From: an uncultured Lachnospiraceae bacterium
Lineage (GTDB): Bacteria; Bacillota; Clostridia; Lachnospirales; Lachnospiraceae
DNA: 64,000 nt
Direction: 5' to 3'
Assembly: GCA_934309145.1 (NCBI GenBank)
Contig: CAKRCW010000011.1
Span: 30,507-94,506 of the forward strand
Made by a program: the position numbers and the translations under genes. The notes beneath the pieces are model-generated. The model was not told the origin of the DNA. It worked only from the letters and a program-made list of their open reading frames with translations, and searched no databases. The first letter of the stretch is position 1. Every line of letters starts with the position of its first letter. Shown one piece after another: positions 27,765 to 36,343 of this stretch.

Positions 27765-27825
27765 TATAGGGGCTGTAAAAAGCAGTTATATCAATCATTT
27801 TTAGAAAACAGAAAAATAGCAAAAA

Positions 27826-27873
27826 AATAATAAGAGGAGCCTGCATCTCATGATGAAGACTCCTCTTATTATT
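27826..27873. terminator. Bidirectional terminator between tlpA-like and fucO-like genes
   Basis: A perfect 14-base stem, AATAATAAGAGGAG (27826-27839) with 27860-27873, and a 20-base loop holding a small CATC/GATG hairpin. It is flanked by A-rich sequence on the left and T-rich on the right, so it can stop transcripts from both sides. Its right arm touches the stop codon of the alcohol dehydrogenase gene. Confidence 0.85.
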
Positions 27874-29019
27874 TTACATCAGCTTACGGAACATCTCTTC
27901 AAACTGCTCTAAGCTTGCCGGTCTCGGATTGCCTGGTGCACACGCATCCGCTGCAGCGGATTCACACAGGAATGGCAGATCCTCTTCCTTCAGTTTCTCA
28001 AGCTTTGTCGGAATTCCAACATCGATAGACAACTGCTGAACCGCATCAATAGCTGCCTGTCTGTATGTCGCCTGATCCATGTCTGTCGTATCAATTCCAA
28101 ATGCCTCTGCAATGGATTTGTACTTTTCTCCTGTATACTCCTTGTTGAATTCCATTACAATTGGAAGCATCATCGCACAGGCAACACCATGTGGTGTATC
28201 ATATACCGCTCCAAGTGTATGTGCCATGGAATGTGCGATTCCAAGTCCAACATTGGAATATGCCATAGCTGTTACATACTGTGCAAGTGCCATGCCTTCG
28301 CGTCCATCCGGATCATTCTCCACTGCTTTTCTTAAGTTTGCTGCAATCAGCTTAATTGCCTCCAAATCCAAGCAATCAGACAATTCCCATGCTCCTGCCG
28401 TAGTATAACCTTCAATTGCATGCGTCAAAGCGTCCATACCTGTCGATGCAGTCAATCCCTTTGGCATTGAGGACATCATATCTGGATCAACAACTGCAAC
28501 ATCCGGAATATCATTTGGATCAACACATACAAATTTACGTTTCTTCTCTACATCTGTAATTACATAATTGATGGTTGACTCTGCACCTGTACCTCCTGTT
28601 GTAGGTACTGCAATCGTAAACACCGTTCTCTTTTTCGTTGGTGCAACACCCTCCAAAGAACGAACATCTGCAAATTCAGGGTTATTGATAATAATACCGA
28701 TTGCTTTTCCTGTATCCATGGATGAACCACCACCTATGGTAATCATAAAATCGGCTTCTGAGCTCTTATATGCTTCTACACCATGTAACACATTCTCAAT
28801 CGTTGGATTCGGCTTGATATCAGAATATAATACATATTCTATGCCATTTTCCTTCAGCAGGTCGGTAACCTTAGCAGTCACGCCAAACTTTACCAAATCC
28901 GGATCAGATGCTACGAACGCCTTCTTAAATCCCTTTGATTTTACAATGCCGGGAATCTCATTAATTGCACCATGTCCATGATAAGAAATTCCATTCAATA
29001 CAAAACGATTCACTGCCAT
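27874..29019 (-). CDS. fucO: Iron-dependent alcohol dehydrogenase, FucO (lactaldehyde reductase) type
   Basis: This 381-residue group III dehydrogenase aligns over its length with E. coli FucO as I recall it, including NNPEFADVRSLEG, TINYVITD and KRRKFVCVDPxDIP-like blocks. The metal ligands fall at the same numbers: D196, H200, H263 and H277. The NAD-binding GGGSSMD is at 97-103. FucO reduces L-lactaldehyde to 1,2-propanediol; related enzymes use 1,3-propanediol or ethanol. No fucose or rhamnose genes are nearby, so the true substrate is uncertain. It is monocistronic. Confidence 0.87.
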   Translation of the reverse strand: MAVNRFVLNGISYHGHGAINEIPGIVKSKGFKKAFVASDPDLVKFGVTAKVTDLLKENGIEYVLYSDIKPNPTIENVLHGVEAYKSSEADFMITIGGGSSMDTGKAIGIIINNPEFADVRSLEGVAPTKKRTVFTIAVPTTGGTGAESTINYVITDVEKKRKFVCVDPNDIPDVAVVDPDMMSSMPKGLTASTGMDALTHAIEGYTTAGAWELSDCLDLEAIKLIAANLRKAVENDPDGREGMALAQYVTAMAYSNVGLGIAHSMAHTLGAVYDTPHGVACAMMLPIVMEFNKEYTGEKYKSIAEAFGIDTTDMDQATYRQAAIDAVQQLSIDVGIPTKLEKLKEEDLPFLCESAAADACAPGNPRPASLEQFEEMFRKLM

Positions 29020-29116
29020 AATTCATTCTCCTTTCAATTGCACAACTTCTGCTCTCATACAAAACCCATATATTATGTGAATTTTGCATAACGAATTGTT
29101 TATTTATAAGTTTTAT

Positions 29117-29145
29117 TGTAACACATTTTACAAATTATGGCAAAC
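29117..29145 (-). promoter_or_regulatory. Promoter of the alcohol dehydrogenase gene
   Basis: On the minus strand, -35 TTGCCA (29140-29145) and -10 TACAAT (29117-29122) are 17 bases apart, about 100 bases before the start codon. The leader of about 90 bases is AT-rich, with no clear structure seen. The rest of this 399-base intergenic stretch is the hairpin element at 29161-29386. Confidence 0.5.
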
Positions 29146-29160
29146 CTAAGAATGTTCTAG

Positions 29161-29386
29161 TTTCTGTAAAGTAATAGTTGGCACGTTTCTTATTCGGACG
29201 CTTTTTACCTATGGATAATGGATTCCATGCAGGGACGTTTGCGACAGCCGGCACTTAATGAGTGCATGGCACGAATTTAGTGCCGCTGCTCGGAGCAATA
29301 AGTGGAAACGGTCCCTTAATGGAAGCATTATCCATAGGTAAAAAGCGTCCGAATAAGAAACGTGCCAACTATTACTTTACAGAAAC
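29161..29386 (+). repeat. Long-hairpin element, copy 1, with three-hairpin head and flanking duplication
   Basis: Arms 29161-29220 and 29326-29385 are perfectly complementary over 60 bases. Between them a compact head (29225-29316) has AGGGAC..GTCCCT and GTTT..AAAC closing pairs and three small stems: GCACT/AGTGC, GGCAC/GTGCC and TGCT/AGCA. The 8 bases AATGTTCT occur directly repeated on both sides (29153-29160 and 29387-29394), like a target-site duplication. There is no ORF in it. A second copy in opposite orientation lies at 32772-33009. It looks like a MITE-type palindromic mobile element or a structured-RNA gene; I do not recognise it. Confidence 0.85.
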
Positions 29387-29418
29387 AATGTTCTAAAAGA
29401 ATGGAAATATCCAAAATA

Positions 29419-29799
29419 CTACATCAAGTCATATCTTTTCATTGTCTCCAAATTTCTATATTCATGTTTCTCATAATACCCTATGAACTTTCCTTCATCT
29501 CTAAGAGCTACCATATATACATCCTTGTTCTGTTTCTCATTATGGAATGTATATACTATATTATGACTCTCATCTGCCTCAAACCAGTCAATCACCTGCT
29601 GTATCTTAGCTCTTGATTCCGGATTATGACATTCAAGCAGGCTCCTGCCAATCAGCTTAGCTCCACCTCGCTTTTCATAGCTGCTAACTGCTGCCGGATT
29701 CATGTATATAATTTCATGCTTCAGGTTACAGATTACTATTGAAGCCCTGTCCTGGTCTATAACACTTTTAAAGAAACTAAAATATGCTTCAATATTCAT
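29419..29799 (-). CDS. PAS-domain protein
   Basis: This 126-residue protein is a single PAS domain: ASIVICNLKHEIIYMNPAA at the start of the fold, then GRSLLECH and the C-terminal strands VYMVALRDEGKFIGYYE. There is no output domain, so it probably binds a small ligand or a partner. The family is common in Lachnospiraceae. It follows the membrane-protein gene by 13 bases and has GGAGG upstream. Confidence 0.75.
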   Translation of the reverse strand: MNIEAYFSFFKSVIDQDRASIVICNLKHEIIYMNPAAVSSYEKRGGAKLIGRSLLECHNPESRAKIQQVIDWFEADESHNIVYTFHNEKQNKDVYMVALRDEGKFIGYYEKHEYRNLETMKRYDLM

Positions 29800-29812
29800 A
29801 AATCATATCCTC

Positions 29813-30772
29813 CTAATCAAACTTAAAAAACCAGAAAAATTTTCCTCCATATTGGTTTCTTTTACTAATTATTAAAGCCGATAATATATGGAAAATCAAA
29901 AATCCTCCACCAATAAGTGTCATTATAAGTTCAGCATGCGTTAAAACAGAGATATCCTCGCCATCATAACCTATATACACCTTCTTATTACTTAATATAA
30001 TATTACTTCCCTCGTACCAAAATTTATCAACACCATTTACAAGTGAATCTGCCTTTATTTGCAATACAGTGTAAGTAGTGCGAACACCTTTACCATATAT
30101 GGATTTAAAAACAGCCTGACTACCACCAGTGTATTTCTTAACAAATTGTGAGCTTCTTCTTGTATCCTGATAAGTGACAATTCCAGTAGCATGGTTGTCC
30201 ATATGCAAATATCCCACTACTTTAGCAGCACCCGCTACTAATAAAATCAAGGCAGTCAATATTGCTAAAATCTCCACCGTGTATAAAAAATTCAATGATT
30301 TAGCTTTGACTATCATCTCCTCTTCGCTACACCATGGTTTATGTATAAAATTACGTAGTGTTACAGGGAATAAAAATACTGCACCAAGCAAGCCTGCAAT
30401 AGCTAAAACAAGGCACACTATTACAGGAGCTTTTGTTCCTATTACCAACTCTGAATTTACCCCTTGTTCGGTAGATTCATCCATAAATGTAATACTGCCG
30501 CTTACCAGAACCTTCTTGTCCTGCTTCAATCCAGACTTACTTCCTGAATAATAGTAATGAAAGAAAGCAGTTCCTCCATCCTCCCTCGGAACATCAATCT
30601 TTAGTATTGCATAACCACTGGTTCCACTTTCATCAGCACTTGACACCGTTGCCATCACAGCATTTGACGACAACAAAGACAATCTCGGCACACAGTAAAA
30701 AGCTGTGGCTATAAATAACACAAGGCATATAATTGCTATAATCATATTTGATAAATTCTTTTTGTATGTCAT
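29813..30772 (-). CDS. Unknown membrane protein, duplicated architecture
   Basis: This 319-residue protein has four membrane helices: one near residues 9-28, one near 115-140, one near 165-188 and one near the C-terminus. Two outer domains of about 85 residues follow helices 1 and 3, and both contain a pattern of ATVSSADES/ATGIVTYQDT strands, AILKID/TVLQIK strands and a KVLVSG/KVYIGYDG strand. This suggests an internal duplication similar to DUF3592-like domains. I cannot assign a function. ATG at 30772 has AAGGGG before it and is preferred over TTG at 30787. Confidence 0.6.
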   Translation of the reverse strand: MTYKKNLSNMIIAIICLVLFIATAFYCVPRLSLLSSNAVMATVSSADESGTSGYAILKIDVPREDGGTAFFHYYYSGSKSGLKQDKKVLVSGSITFMDESTEQGVNSELVIGTKAPVIVCLVLAIAGLLGAVFLFPVTLRNFIHKPWCSEEEMIVKAKSLNFLYTVEILAILTALILLVAGAAKVVGYLHMDNHATGIVTYQDTRRSSQFVKKYTGGSQAVFKSIYGKGVRTTYTVLQIKADSLVNGVDKFWYEGSNIILSNKKVYIGYDGEDISVLTHAELIMTLIGGGFLIFHILSALIISKRNQYGGKFFWFFKFD

Positions 30773-30807
30773 ATTATCCCCTTTCAATCTTTCTTACTAC
30801 ACAATCA

Positions 30808-31608
30808 TTAAAGCACAATCCTCTCCAAGTCATCAGGTATAAAAATATTTCCTCTGAAATACTTTTTACCCTCATCCCCATAAAGCTCTTTTCTTCGCGA
30901 AAGATTTTTATCCTCAGTATGATACAGTAATAAGTTTTTCACGTTGAGTTCTTCAGCTAACTGGCTGGCATCCTTTACAGTTGAATGATGTTTTTCATAA
31001 GGATGGAATATATCAGCCTGACCGTCTAAGCAAAATGCTTCATGCAGCAGCCATTTACTATTAACAGCATACTGTTTTTCACAGGTATTGTATGGTTCGT
31101 CTCCACAACAGGTTAGCTTCTCTCCATCTCCAAGCTCCATGCAAAATCCAAATTGCTTAGCCTTTGTTGAGTGTATATCGAAAAATGTAACCTTTTTATT
31201 AATTATTTCTACTGATTCGCCATCCTCAACTGCCACTAAATGCAGTCGTTGTCCGATTAGGACTGTCTCCTTTTTCTGTAGCAGCTTCTCTGCCATCTCA
31301 CGCAGCAAATCAATAACCTCATCATGTGCATATATGGTTGCCTCGCCCTCATATTCTCCCTTACGCATATGCTGACATATCATACGCATCATCCATATTA
31401 TACCCATGATATGGTCAATATGCTTATGAGTTACGAAAATGGTTCTCACATTCCTCCAATCAATTTCTGCATATTTTAATTGGTGAAGTATTGTACTTCC
31501 TCCACCACCGTCTACCATAAAATATTGGTTATCCTCATGTAACACAAAACATGTATTATAACACTCTGTTACGAGTGCATTTCCTGTACCAAGCATCGTA
31601 ATATCCAT
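30808..31608 (-). CDS. MBL-fold metallo-hydrolase (RNase Z-like)
   Basis: This 266-residue protein has the metal-binding motif THKHIDH (H61, H63, D65, H66), an N-terminal LGTGNALVT strand like RNase Z or arylsulfatase-type members, a later CCGDEPYN aspartate site and a C-terminal LLLYHTED histidine. It is a hydrolase acting on an ester or phosphodiester; the substrate cannot be told. A strong AGGAGG precedes the ATG. Confidence 0.85.
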   Translation of the reverse strand: MDITMLGTGNALVTECYNTCFVLHEDNQYFMVDGGGGSTILHQLKYAEIDWRNVRTIFVTHKHIDHIMGIIWMMRMICQHMRKGEYEGEATIYAHDEVIDLLREMAEKLLQKKETVLIGQRLHLVAVEDGESVEIINKKVTFFDIHSTKAKQFGFCMELGDGEKLTCCGDEPYNTCEKQYAVNSKWLLHEAFCLDGQADIFHPYEKHHSTVKDASQLAEELNVKNLLLYHTEDKNLSRRKELYGDEGKKYFRGNIFIPDDLERIVL

Positions 31609-31730
31609 AATCCCCTCCTATGCAACTCTGTAAAATCATTTATTTTGGATTTTGTCAGCTAATATTTTTATATATTTCCACCTACACCACAGTATATCAT
31701 TCCATCCAGATTTTTACCAGCAACAAGCAC

Positions 31731-31758
31731 AAAAAAGGAGCTGACCAGCAGCTCCTTT
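31731..31758 (-). terminator. Intrinsic terminator of the aldolase gene
   Basis: A perfect 10-base stem (AAAGGAGCTG at 31734-31743 with 31749-31758) and a five-base loop. On the minus strand it continues into TTTTTT. It lies about 35 bases after the aldolase stop. Confidence 0.9.
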
Positions 31759-31793
31759 AATGCATATTACATGCCTAAAATATTCTACAGTTC

Positions 31794-32657
31794 TTATGCC
31801 TTTCCAACTGAACCGAAGAGTTCCATCTTCTCTTTTACAGTTGCCTTGATTGCCTCTGCACCAGGTGCAAGAAGCTTTCTAGGATCAAAGCCCTTACCTT
31901 CAACATCCTTACCAGCCTCGATATACTTTCTTGTAGCTTCCTGGAATGCTAACTGGCACTCTGTATTAACGTTAATCTTTGAAACGCCAAGTGAGATAGC
32001 CTTCTTAATCATATCTGCTGGGATACCTGTACCACCGTGAAGAACAAGTGGCATGATACCTGTCTTCTGCTGAATAGCATCAAGTGTCTCGAATGAAAGT
32101 CCCTGCCAATTTGCAGGATACTTACCATGGATATTACCGATACCTGCTGCAAGCATATCTACGCCAAGGTCAGCGATTGTCTTGCACTCTTCAGGGTCAG
32201 CACACTCACCCATACCTACAACACCGTCTTCCTCTCCACCGATTGAGCCAACCTCACACTCGATAGAAAGACCTAACTGATGAGCAACATTTACTAACTC
32301 TGTTGACTTAGCAAGGTTCTCCTCAAATGGGTAATGTGAACCATCAAACATGATAGATGTAAATCCAGCCTTAATACACTTATAGCATCCTTCGTATGTT
32401 CCGTGGTCAAGGTGAAGTGCTACAGGAACTGTAATTCCTAACTCCTCGTCCATAGCCTTAACCATAGCTGCAACTGTCTTGAAGCCTGTCATATACTTAC
32501 CAGCGCCCTCAGATACACCAAGGATAACTGGAGAGTTAAGCTCCTGTGCTGTTAAAAGAATTGACTTTGTCCACTCAAGGTTATTAATGTTGAACTGACC
32601 TACTGCATACTTGCCAGCTTTTGCCTTCTTCAACATCTCTGTAGCTGAAACTAACAT
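31794..32657 (-). CDS. fba: Class II fructose-bisphosphate aldolase
   Basis: This 287-residue enzyme cleaves fructose-1,6-bisphosphate in glycolysis. Zinc and catalytic blocks are visible: HLDHG at 82-86, SIMFDGSH, ECEVGSIGGEEDG, GIGNIHGKYP, LVLHGGTGIP and INVNTE. ATG at 32657 (MLVSATEM) has GGAGGAATTT upstream and matches the family start; the reading frame extends seven codons further without support. It is monocistronic with its own terminator. A TATAAT at 32734-32739 on the minus strand is a likely -10. Confidence 0.94.
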   Translation of the reverse strand: MLVSATEMLKKAKAGKYAVGQFNINNLEWTKSILLTAQELNSPVILGVSEGAGKYMTGFKTVAAMVKAMDEELGITVPVALHLDHGTYEGCYKCIKAGFTSIMFDGSHYPFEENLAKSTELVNVAHQLGLSIECEVGSIGGEEDGVVGMGECADPEECKTIADLGVDMLAAGIGNIHGKYPANWQGLSFETLDAIQQKTGIMPLVLHGGTGIPADMIKKAISLGVSKINVNTECQLAFQEATRKYIEAGKDVEGKGFDPRKLLAPGAEAIKATVKEKMELFGSVGKA

Positions 32658-32771
32658 TTGTAAATTCCTCCGTTTCATATAATGTATTTTCGTAATTCAC
32701 AATGTCATAACACCGTGTATTGCTTTCCACATGATTATACTATAGGATTTCAAAAAAATAAAGGAAATATT

Positions 32772-33009
32772 TATACATGTTTCGTTCAGGTAATCGCTGG
32801 CACTTTTCTTATCCTGGTGCTTTTCCTACGGATGATGGGTTTCATTCCGAGACCGTTTCCACTTATTGCTCCGAGCAGCGGCACTACATTCGTGCCATGC
32901 ACTCATTAAGTGCCGGCTGTCGCAAACGTCCCTGCATGGAACCCATCATCCATCGGAAAAGCATCAGTATAAGAAAAGTTCCAGCGATTACCTGACCGAA
33001 GTATGTATA
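32772..33009 (-). repeat. Long-hairpin element, copy 2 (inverted relative to copy 1)
   Basis: Read on the minus strand, the head (32847-32938) matches copy 1 with only about three changes in 92 bases. The arms (about 32772-32843 and 32937-33009) differ from copy 1 at roughly a quarter of positions, yet the two arms remain largely complementary to each other with a few mismatches and G-U type pairs. No flanking duplication is evident; the complementarity extends outward to TATACAT. It fills most of the 465-base gap between the aldolase and uvrA genes; the remainder holds a hairpin at 33102-33138 and nothing else I can support. Confidence 0.82.
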
Positions 33010-33101
33010 TCAGCGACCATTTTACATAGGTTTAACATAAATACTCTTTTGGATTTCACATAGCAGCAATATTATAATCACATAACCTGTCTATATTACA
33101 C

Positions 33102-33138
33102 AGACGGCAATACCACCCCCGTATCGGTATTGCCGTCT
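33102..33138. terminator. Perfect hairpin downstream of uvrA, terminator-like
   Basis: A 13-base perfect stem (AGACGGCAATACC, 33102-33114, with 33126-33138) directly after the uvrA stop. A run of five T residues follows on the plus strand only. On the minus strand, the direction of uvrA, the following bases are TGTGTAATAT, so it is a weak intrinsic terminator for uvrA or mainly a 3' end stabiliser. Confidence 0.55.
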
Positions 33139-33143
33139 AATTT

Positions 33144-35972
33144 TTATTTCAGATATTTCTTAAGATACTTACCTGTGTAAGATTTCCTGCACTTAACTAT
33201 CTCCTCAGGTGTTCCGCTGGCAACTATAGTGCCGCCCTTCTCTCCACCTTCAGGACCGATATCTATTATATAGTCAGCAGTTTTTATGACATCAAGGTTG
33301 TGCTCTATAACAACAACTGTATTGCCGCCCTCACACAACTTTCTAAGTATATCTACAAGCTTGTGCACATCTGCGAAATGAAGTCCTGTAGTCGGCTCAT
33401 CTAATACATATATTGTCTTACCTGTGCTTCTTCTTGAAAGCTCGGTTGCAAGCTTAATTCTCTGTGCCTCGCCTCCTGAGAGAGTTGTGGATGGCTGTCC
33501 CAGCTTTATATAGCCAAGTCCAACATCCTGCAAGGTACTTATCTTTCTAAGTATCGAAGGTACATTCGCAAAGAATTCGCAAGCCTCATCCACTGTCATG
33601 TCAAGAACATCATAGATATTCTTACCCTTATACTTAACCTCAAGCGTCTCACGATTATATCTCTTTCCTCCACACACCTCACATGGAACATAAACATCTG
33701 CCAGAAAATGCATCTCTATCTTGATGATACCATCACCCTTACATGCCTCACATCTGCCACCGGAAACATTAAATGAGAATCTTCCCTTGTTATATCCCAT
33801 AGCCTTGGCATCTCTTGTATTAGCAAATAAATCTCTTATCTGGTCAAAAACACCTGTATATGTTGCAGGATTGGAACGTGGTGAACGTCCTATAGGTGAT
33901 TGGTCTATATTGATAATCTTATCTAACTGGTCAAGACCTGTAATATCATCATGGTCTCCCGGCTTTATCTTGGCACGATTGAGCTCTCTTGCCAGTCTCT
34001 TATATAATATCTCATTGACAAGCGAGCTTTTACCTGACCCTGATACTCCGGTAACACAGGTCATAACGCCAAGCGGGAACTTTACATTAATATTCTTAAG
34101 GTTATTCTGTCTCGCACCAACAACCTCTATAAATCCTGTAGGCTGCTTTCTCTCATCCGGAACAGGAATCTTAATTTTTCCACTGAGATATGCACCTGTT
34201 ATTGACTCAGGACATGCCATTATATCCTCGGCTGTTCCCTGTGCAACAACATATCCACCATTAGAGCCAGCTCCTGGACCTATATCTACAATATGGTCTG
34301 CCGCAAACATTGTGTCCTCGTCATGTTCAACAACAAGAAGCGTATTGCCCAAATCACGCAATCTCTTAAGTGTTGCGATAAGCTTATCGTTATCTCTCTG
34401 ATGTAAACCTATACTAGGTTCATCCAGTATATAAGCCACGCCCATAAGACCTGAGCCTATCTGGGTTGCAAGCCTTATACGCTGAGCCTCGCCTCCTGAC
34501 AATGTTCCCGTAGCTCTTGATAAAGACAGATAATCAAGACCTACATTAATCAGAAATCCTAATCTCGCCTTTATCTCCTTCAATATCTGAGCACCTATAA
34601 TCTGCTGTCTATAGTCAAGCTCAAGCTCATTCATAAACTTATTGAGCTTGACTATAGACATCTCTGTTATATCTGATATATTCTTATTGCCAACTGTAAC
34701 TGCAAGTGAGCTAGGCTTAAGCCTCTTGCCATGACATTCCTCACAAGGAATAGTTGTCATGTACTCCTCGTACTCTTCCTTGATTGTCTCAGCAGAGGTC
34801 TCTCTGTATCTTCTCTGAACATTCTTAATCAAGCCCTCAAAGTCAATCATATACTCTCCGCCACCACGGCTTCCCTGATAGAATACTCGGATTCTTCTGC
34901 CACCTGTTCCGTATAATATTACCTTCTTAGCCGTCTCAGGCAGTTCTCTGTACGGAACATCAAGTGAAAATCCATACTCCTTAGATAATGCCTCAAGACA
35001 AGCATGAGTATAGCTCTTCTTGTCTCCGCTTGACTGCCATCCGATTACTGATATTGCACCCTCATTAAGACTTAGGGATGTGTCCGGAATCATCAGGTCA
35101 ACATCAAATTCACTTCTAAATCCAAGACCTGTACAGCATGGACATGCACCAAATGGATTGTTGAAGGAAAAGCTTCTAGGCTCAATCTCATCTATGCTTA
35201 TTCCACAATCAGGGCAGGAAAAACTATCAGAAAACTTAAGCTCCTCCCCTCCTATCACATCAACCTTCACAAGTCCCTCTGCCATCTTAAGCACTGTCTC
35301 TATAGAATCTGTAAGTCTCTTCTCTATTCCCGGTTTAACAGCCAGTCTGTCAACTACTATATCTATGTTATGCTTCTTATTCTTATCAAGGCTTATTTCC
35401 TCGGAGAGTTCATACATGCTTCCATCAATGATAGCTCGTACAAATCCACTTCTCTTAGCCTGCTCGAGCAGCTTGACATGTTCACCTTTTCTACCCCTTA
35501 CAACAGGAGCTAAAAGCTGAAACTTTGTTTTCTCTGGAAGGAGCATAAGCTCATCAACTATCTGGTCAACTGTCTGTCGCATAATCTCCTTACCACATTT
35601 CGGACAATGGGGAATACCAATCCTTGCATACAATAATCTCAGATAATCATATATCTCAGTTACCGTACCGACTGTAGAACGTGGATTTCTATTGGTTGAC
35701 TTCTGATCTATAGATATAGATGGCGATAATCCTTCTATCTTATCTACATCCGGTTTGTCAGCAAGCCCTAAGAACTGCCTTGCATACGACGATAAAGATT
35801 CCATATATTTTCTCTGTCCCTCAGCAAATATTGTGTCAAATGCCAAGGACGACTTACCAGAACCAGATAATCCTGTCAAAACTACAAACTGATCTCTCGG
35901 AATCTTAATGTCAATGTTCTTCAGATTGTGCTCCCTTGCACCCTTAATTGTAATATACTTATGCTCACTCAT
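33144..35972 (-). CDS. uvrA: Excinuclease ABC subunit A
   Basis: This 942-residue protein is a full-length UvrA, the damage-sensing ATPase of nucleotide excision repair. It has two ABC halves with Walker A GLSGSGKSSLAFD near residue 35 and GVSGSGKSSLV near 645, signatures LSGGEAQRI in both halves, and zinc sites CPKCGKE, CPDCG, CEECHGKR and CEACKGDG..CEVCGGKRY. It is last in the order uvrB, small protein, uvrA. Confidence 0.97.
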   Translation of the reverse strand: MSEHKYITIKGAREHNLKNIDIKIPRDQFVVLTGLSGSGKSSLAFDTIFAEGQRKYMESLSSYARQFLGLADKPDVDKIEGLSPSISIDQKSTNRNPRSTVGTVTEIYDYLRLLYARIGIPHCPKCGKEIMRQTVDQIVDELMLLPEKTKFQLLAPVVRGRKGEHVKLLEQAKRSGFVRAIIDGSMYELSEEISLDKNKKHNIDIVVDRLAVKPGIEKRLTDSIETVLKMAEGLVKVDVIGGEELKFSDSFSCPDCGISIDEIEPRSFSFNNPFGACPCCTGLGFRSEFDVDLMIPDTSLSLNEGAISVIGWQSSGDKKSYTHACLEALSKEYGFSLDVPYRELPETAKKVILYGTGGRRIRVFYQGSRGGGEYMIDFEGLIKNVQRRYRETSAETIKEEYEEYMTTIPCEECHGKRLKPSSLAVTVGNKNISDITEMSIVKLNKFMNELELDYRQQIIGAQILKEIKARLGFLINVGLDYLSLSRATGTLSGGEAQRIRLATQIGSGLMGVAYILDEPSIGLHQRDNDKLIATLKRLRDLGNTLLVVEHDEDTMFAADHIVDIGPGAGSNGGYVVAQGTAEDIMACPESITGAYLSGKIKIPVPDERKQPTGFIEVVGARQNNLKNINVKFPLGVMTCVTGVSGSGKSSLVNEILYKRLARELNRAKIKPGDHDDITGLDQLDKIINIDQSPIGRSPRSNPATYTGVFDQIRDLFANTRDAKAMGYNKGRFSFNVSGGRCEACKGDGIIKIEMHFLADVYVPCEVCGGKRYNRETLEVKYKGKNIYDVLDMTVDEACEFFANVPSILRKISTLQDVGLGYIKLGQPSTTLSGGEAQRIKLATELSRRSTGKTIYVLDEPTTGLHFADVHKLVDILRKLCEGGNTVVVIEHNLDVIKTADYIIDIGPEGGEKGGTIVASGTPEEIVKCRKSYTGKYLKKYLK

Positions 35973-36018
35973 TGTTACTCTCCAATATCTCTATGCCACT
36001 ATCTTATCTGTCAAAATA

Positions 36019-36300
36019 TTAAGCCTTTATCTTATCTGCATATTTCTTAACGTTACTTTTTATCATATCCTCTATCTCTGCTAAGCTAATCTTGTCCTTT
36101 CTGTCAAGACATATTGCAGCCGCAGCCACACCAGCTATAAACACAATAATCATAGAGAATACACACATACGCTTTTTTCTCTTTCTGCACTTCTCCTGTT
36201 CATACAGGATGATATCTTCCTCCTCAAGCACCTCCTCAACATCCTCCATAGGGATGTCACATCTCATTGAAATCTCTGCTACTAAATCATCTCTTACCAT
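36019..36300 (-). CDS. Small membrane-anchored protein between uvrB and uvrA
   Basis: This 93-residue protein begins MVRDDLVAEI and has an acidic N-terminal half (about residues 1-38, with MEDVEEVLEEED), a basic CRKRKKR patch, one membrane helix (about 47-66) and a charged amphipathic tail. ATG at 36300 follows AGGAGGAAAAAAGGT and is preferred to the longer start at 36360, which would overlap uvrB. I do not recognise it. Its place inside the uvrB-uvrA operon suggests co-expression, not necessarily repair. Confidence 0.6.
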   Translation of the reverse strand: MVRDDLVAEISMRCDIPMEDVEEVLEEEDIILYEQEKCRKRKKRMCVFSMIIVFIAGVAAAAICLDRKDKISLAEIEDMIKSNVKKYADKIKA

Positions 36301-36343
36301 ACCTTTTTTCCTCCTTAAAATATTATATATAGTATACATCAAT

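Noticed and set aside
22500..27873. An intact integrative element around the redox module
   Set aside because: No integrase, relaxase, excisionase or flanking att-like repeat was seen.
29161..33009. The two hairpin elements as a CRISPR array or as ends of an IS
   Set aside because: There are only two copies in inverted orientation, no spacers, and no transposase gene between them.
33102..33138. The hairpin as a classical terminator for uvrA
   Set aside because: The T run lies on the plus-strand side, so it is kept only as a hairpin of uncertain polarity.
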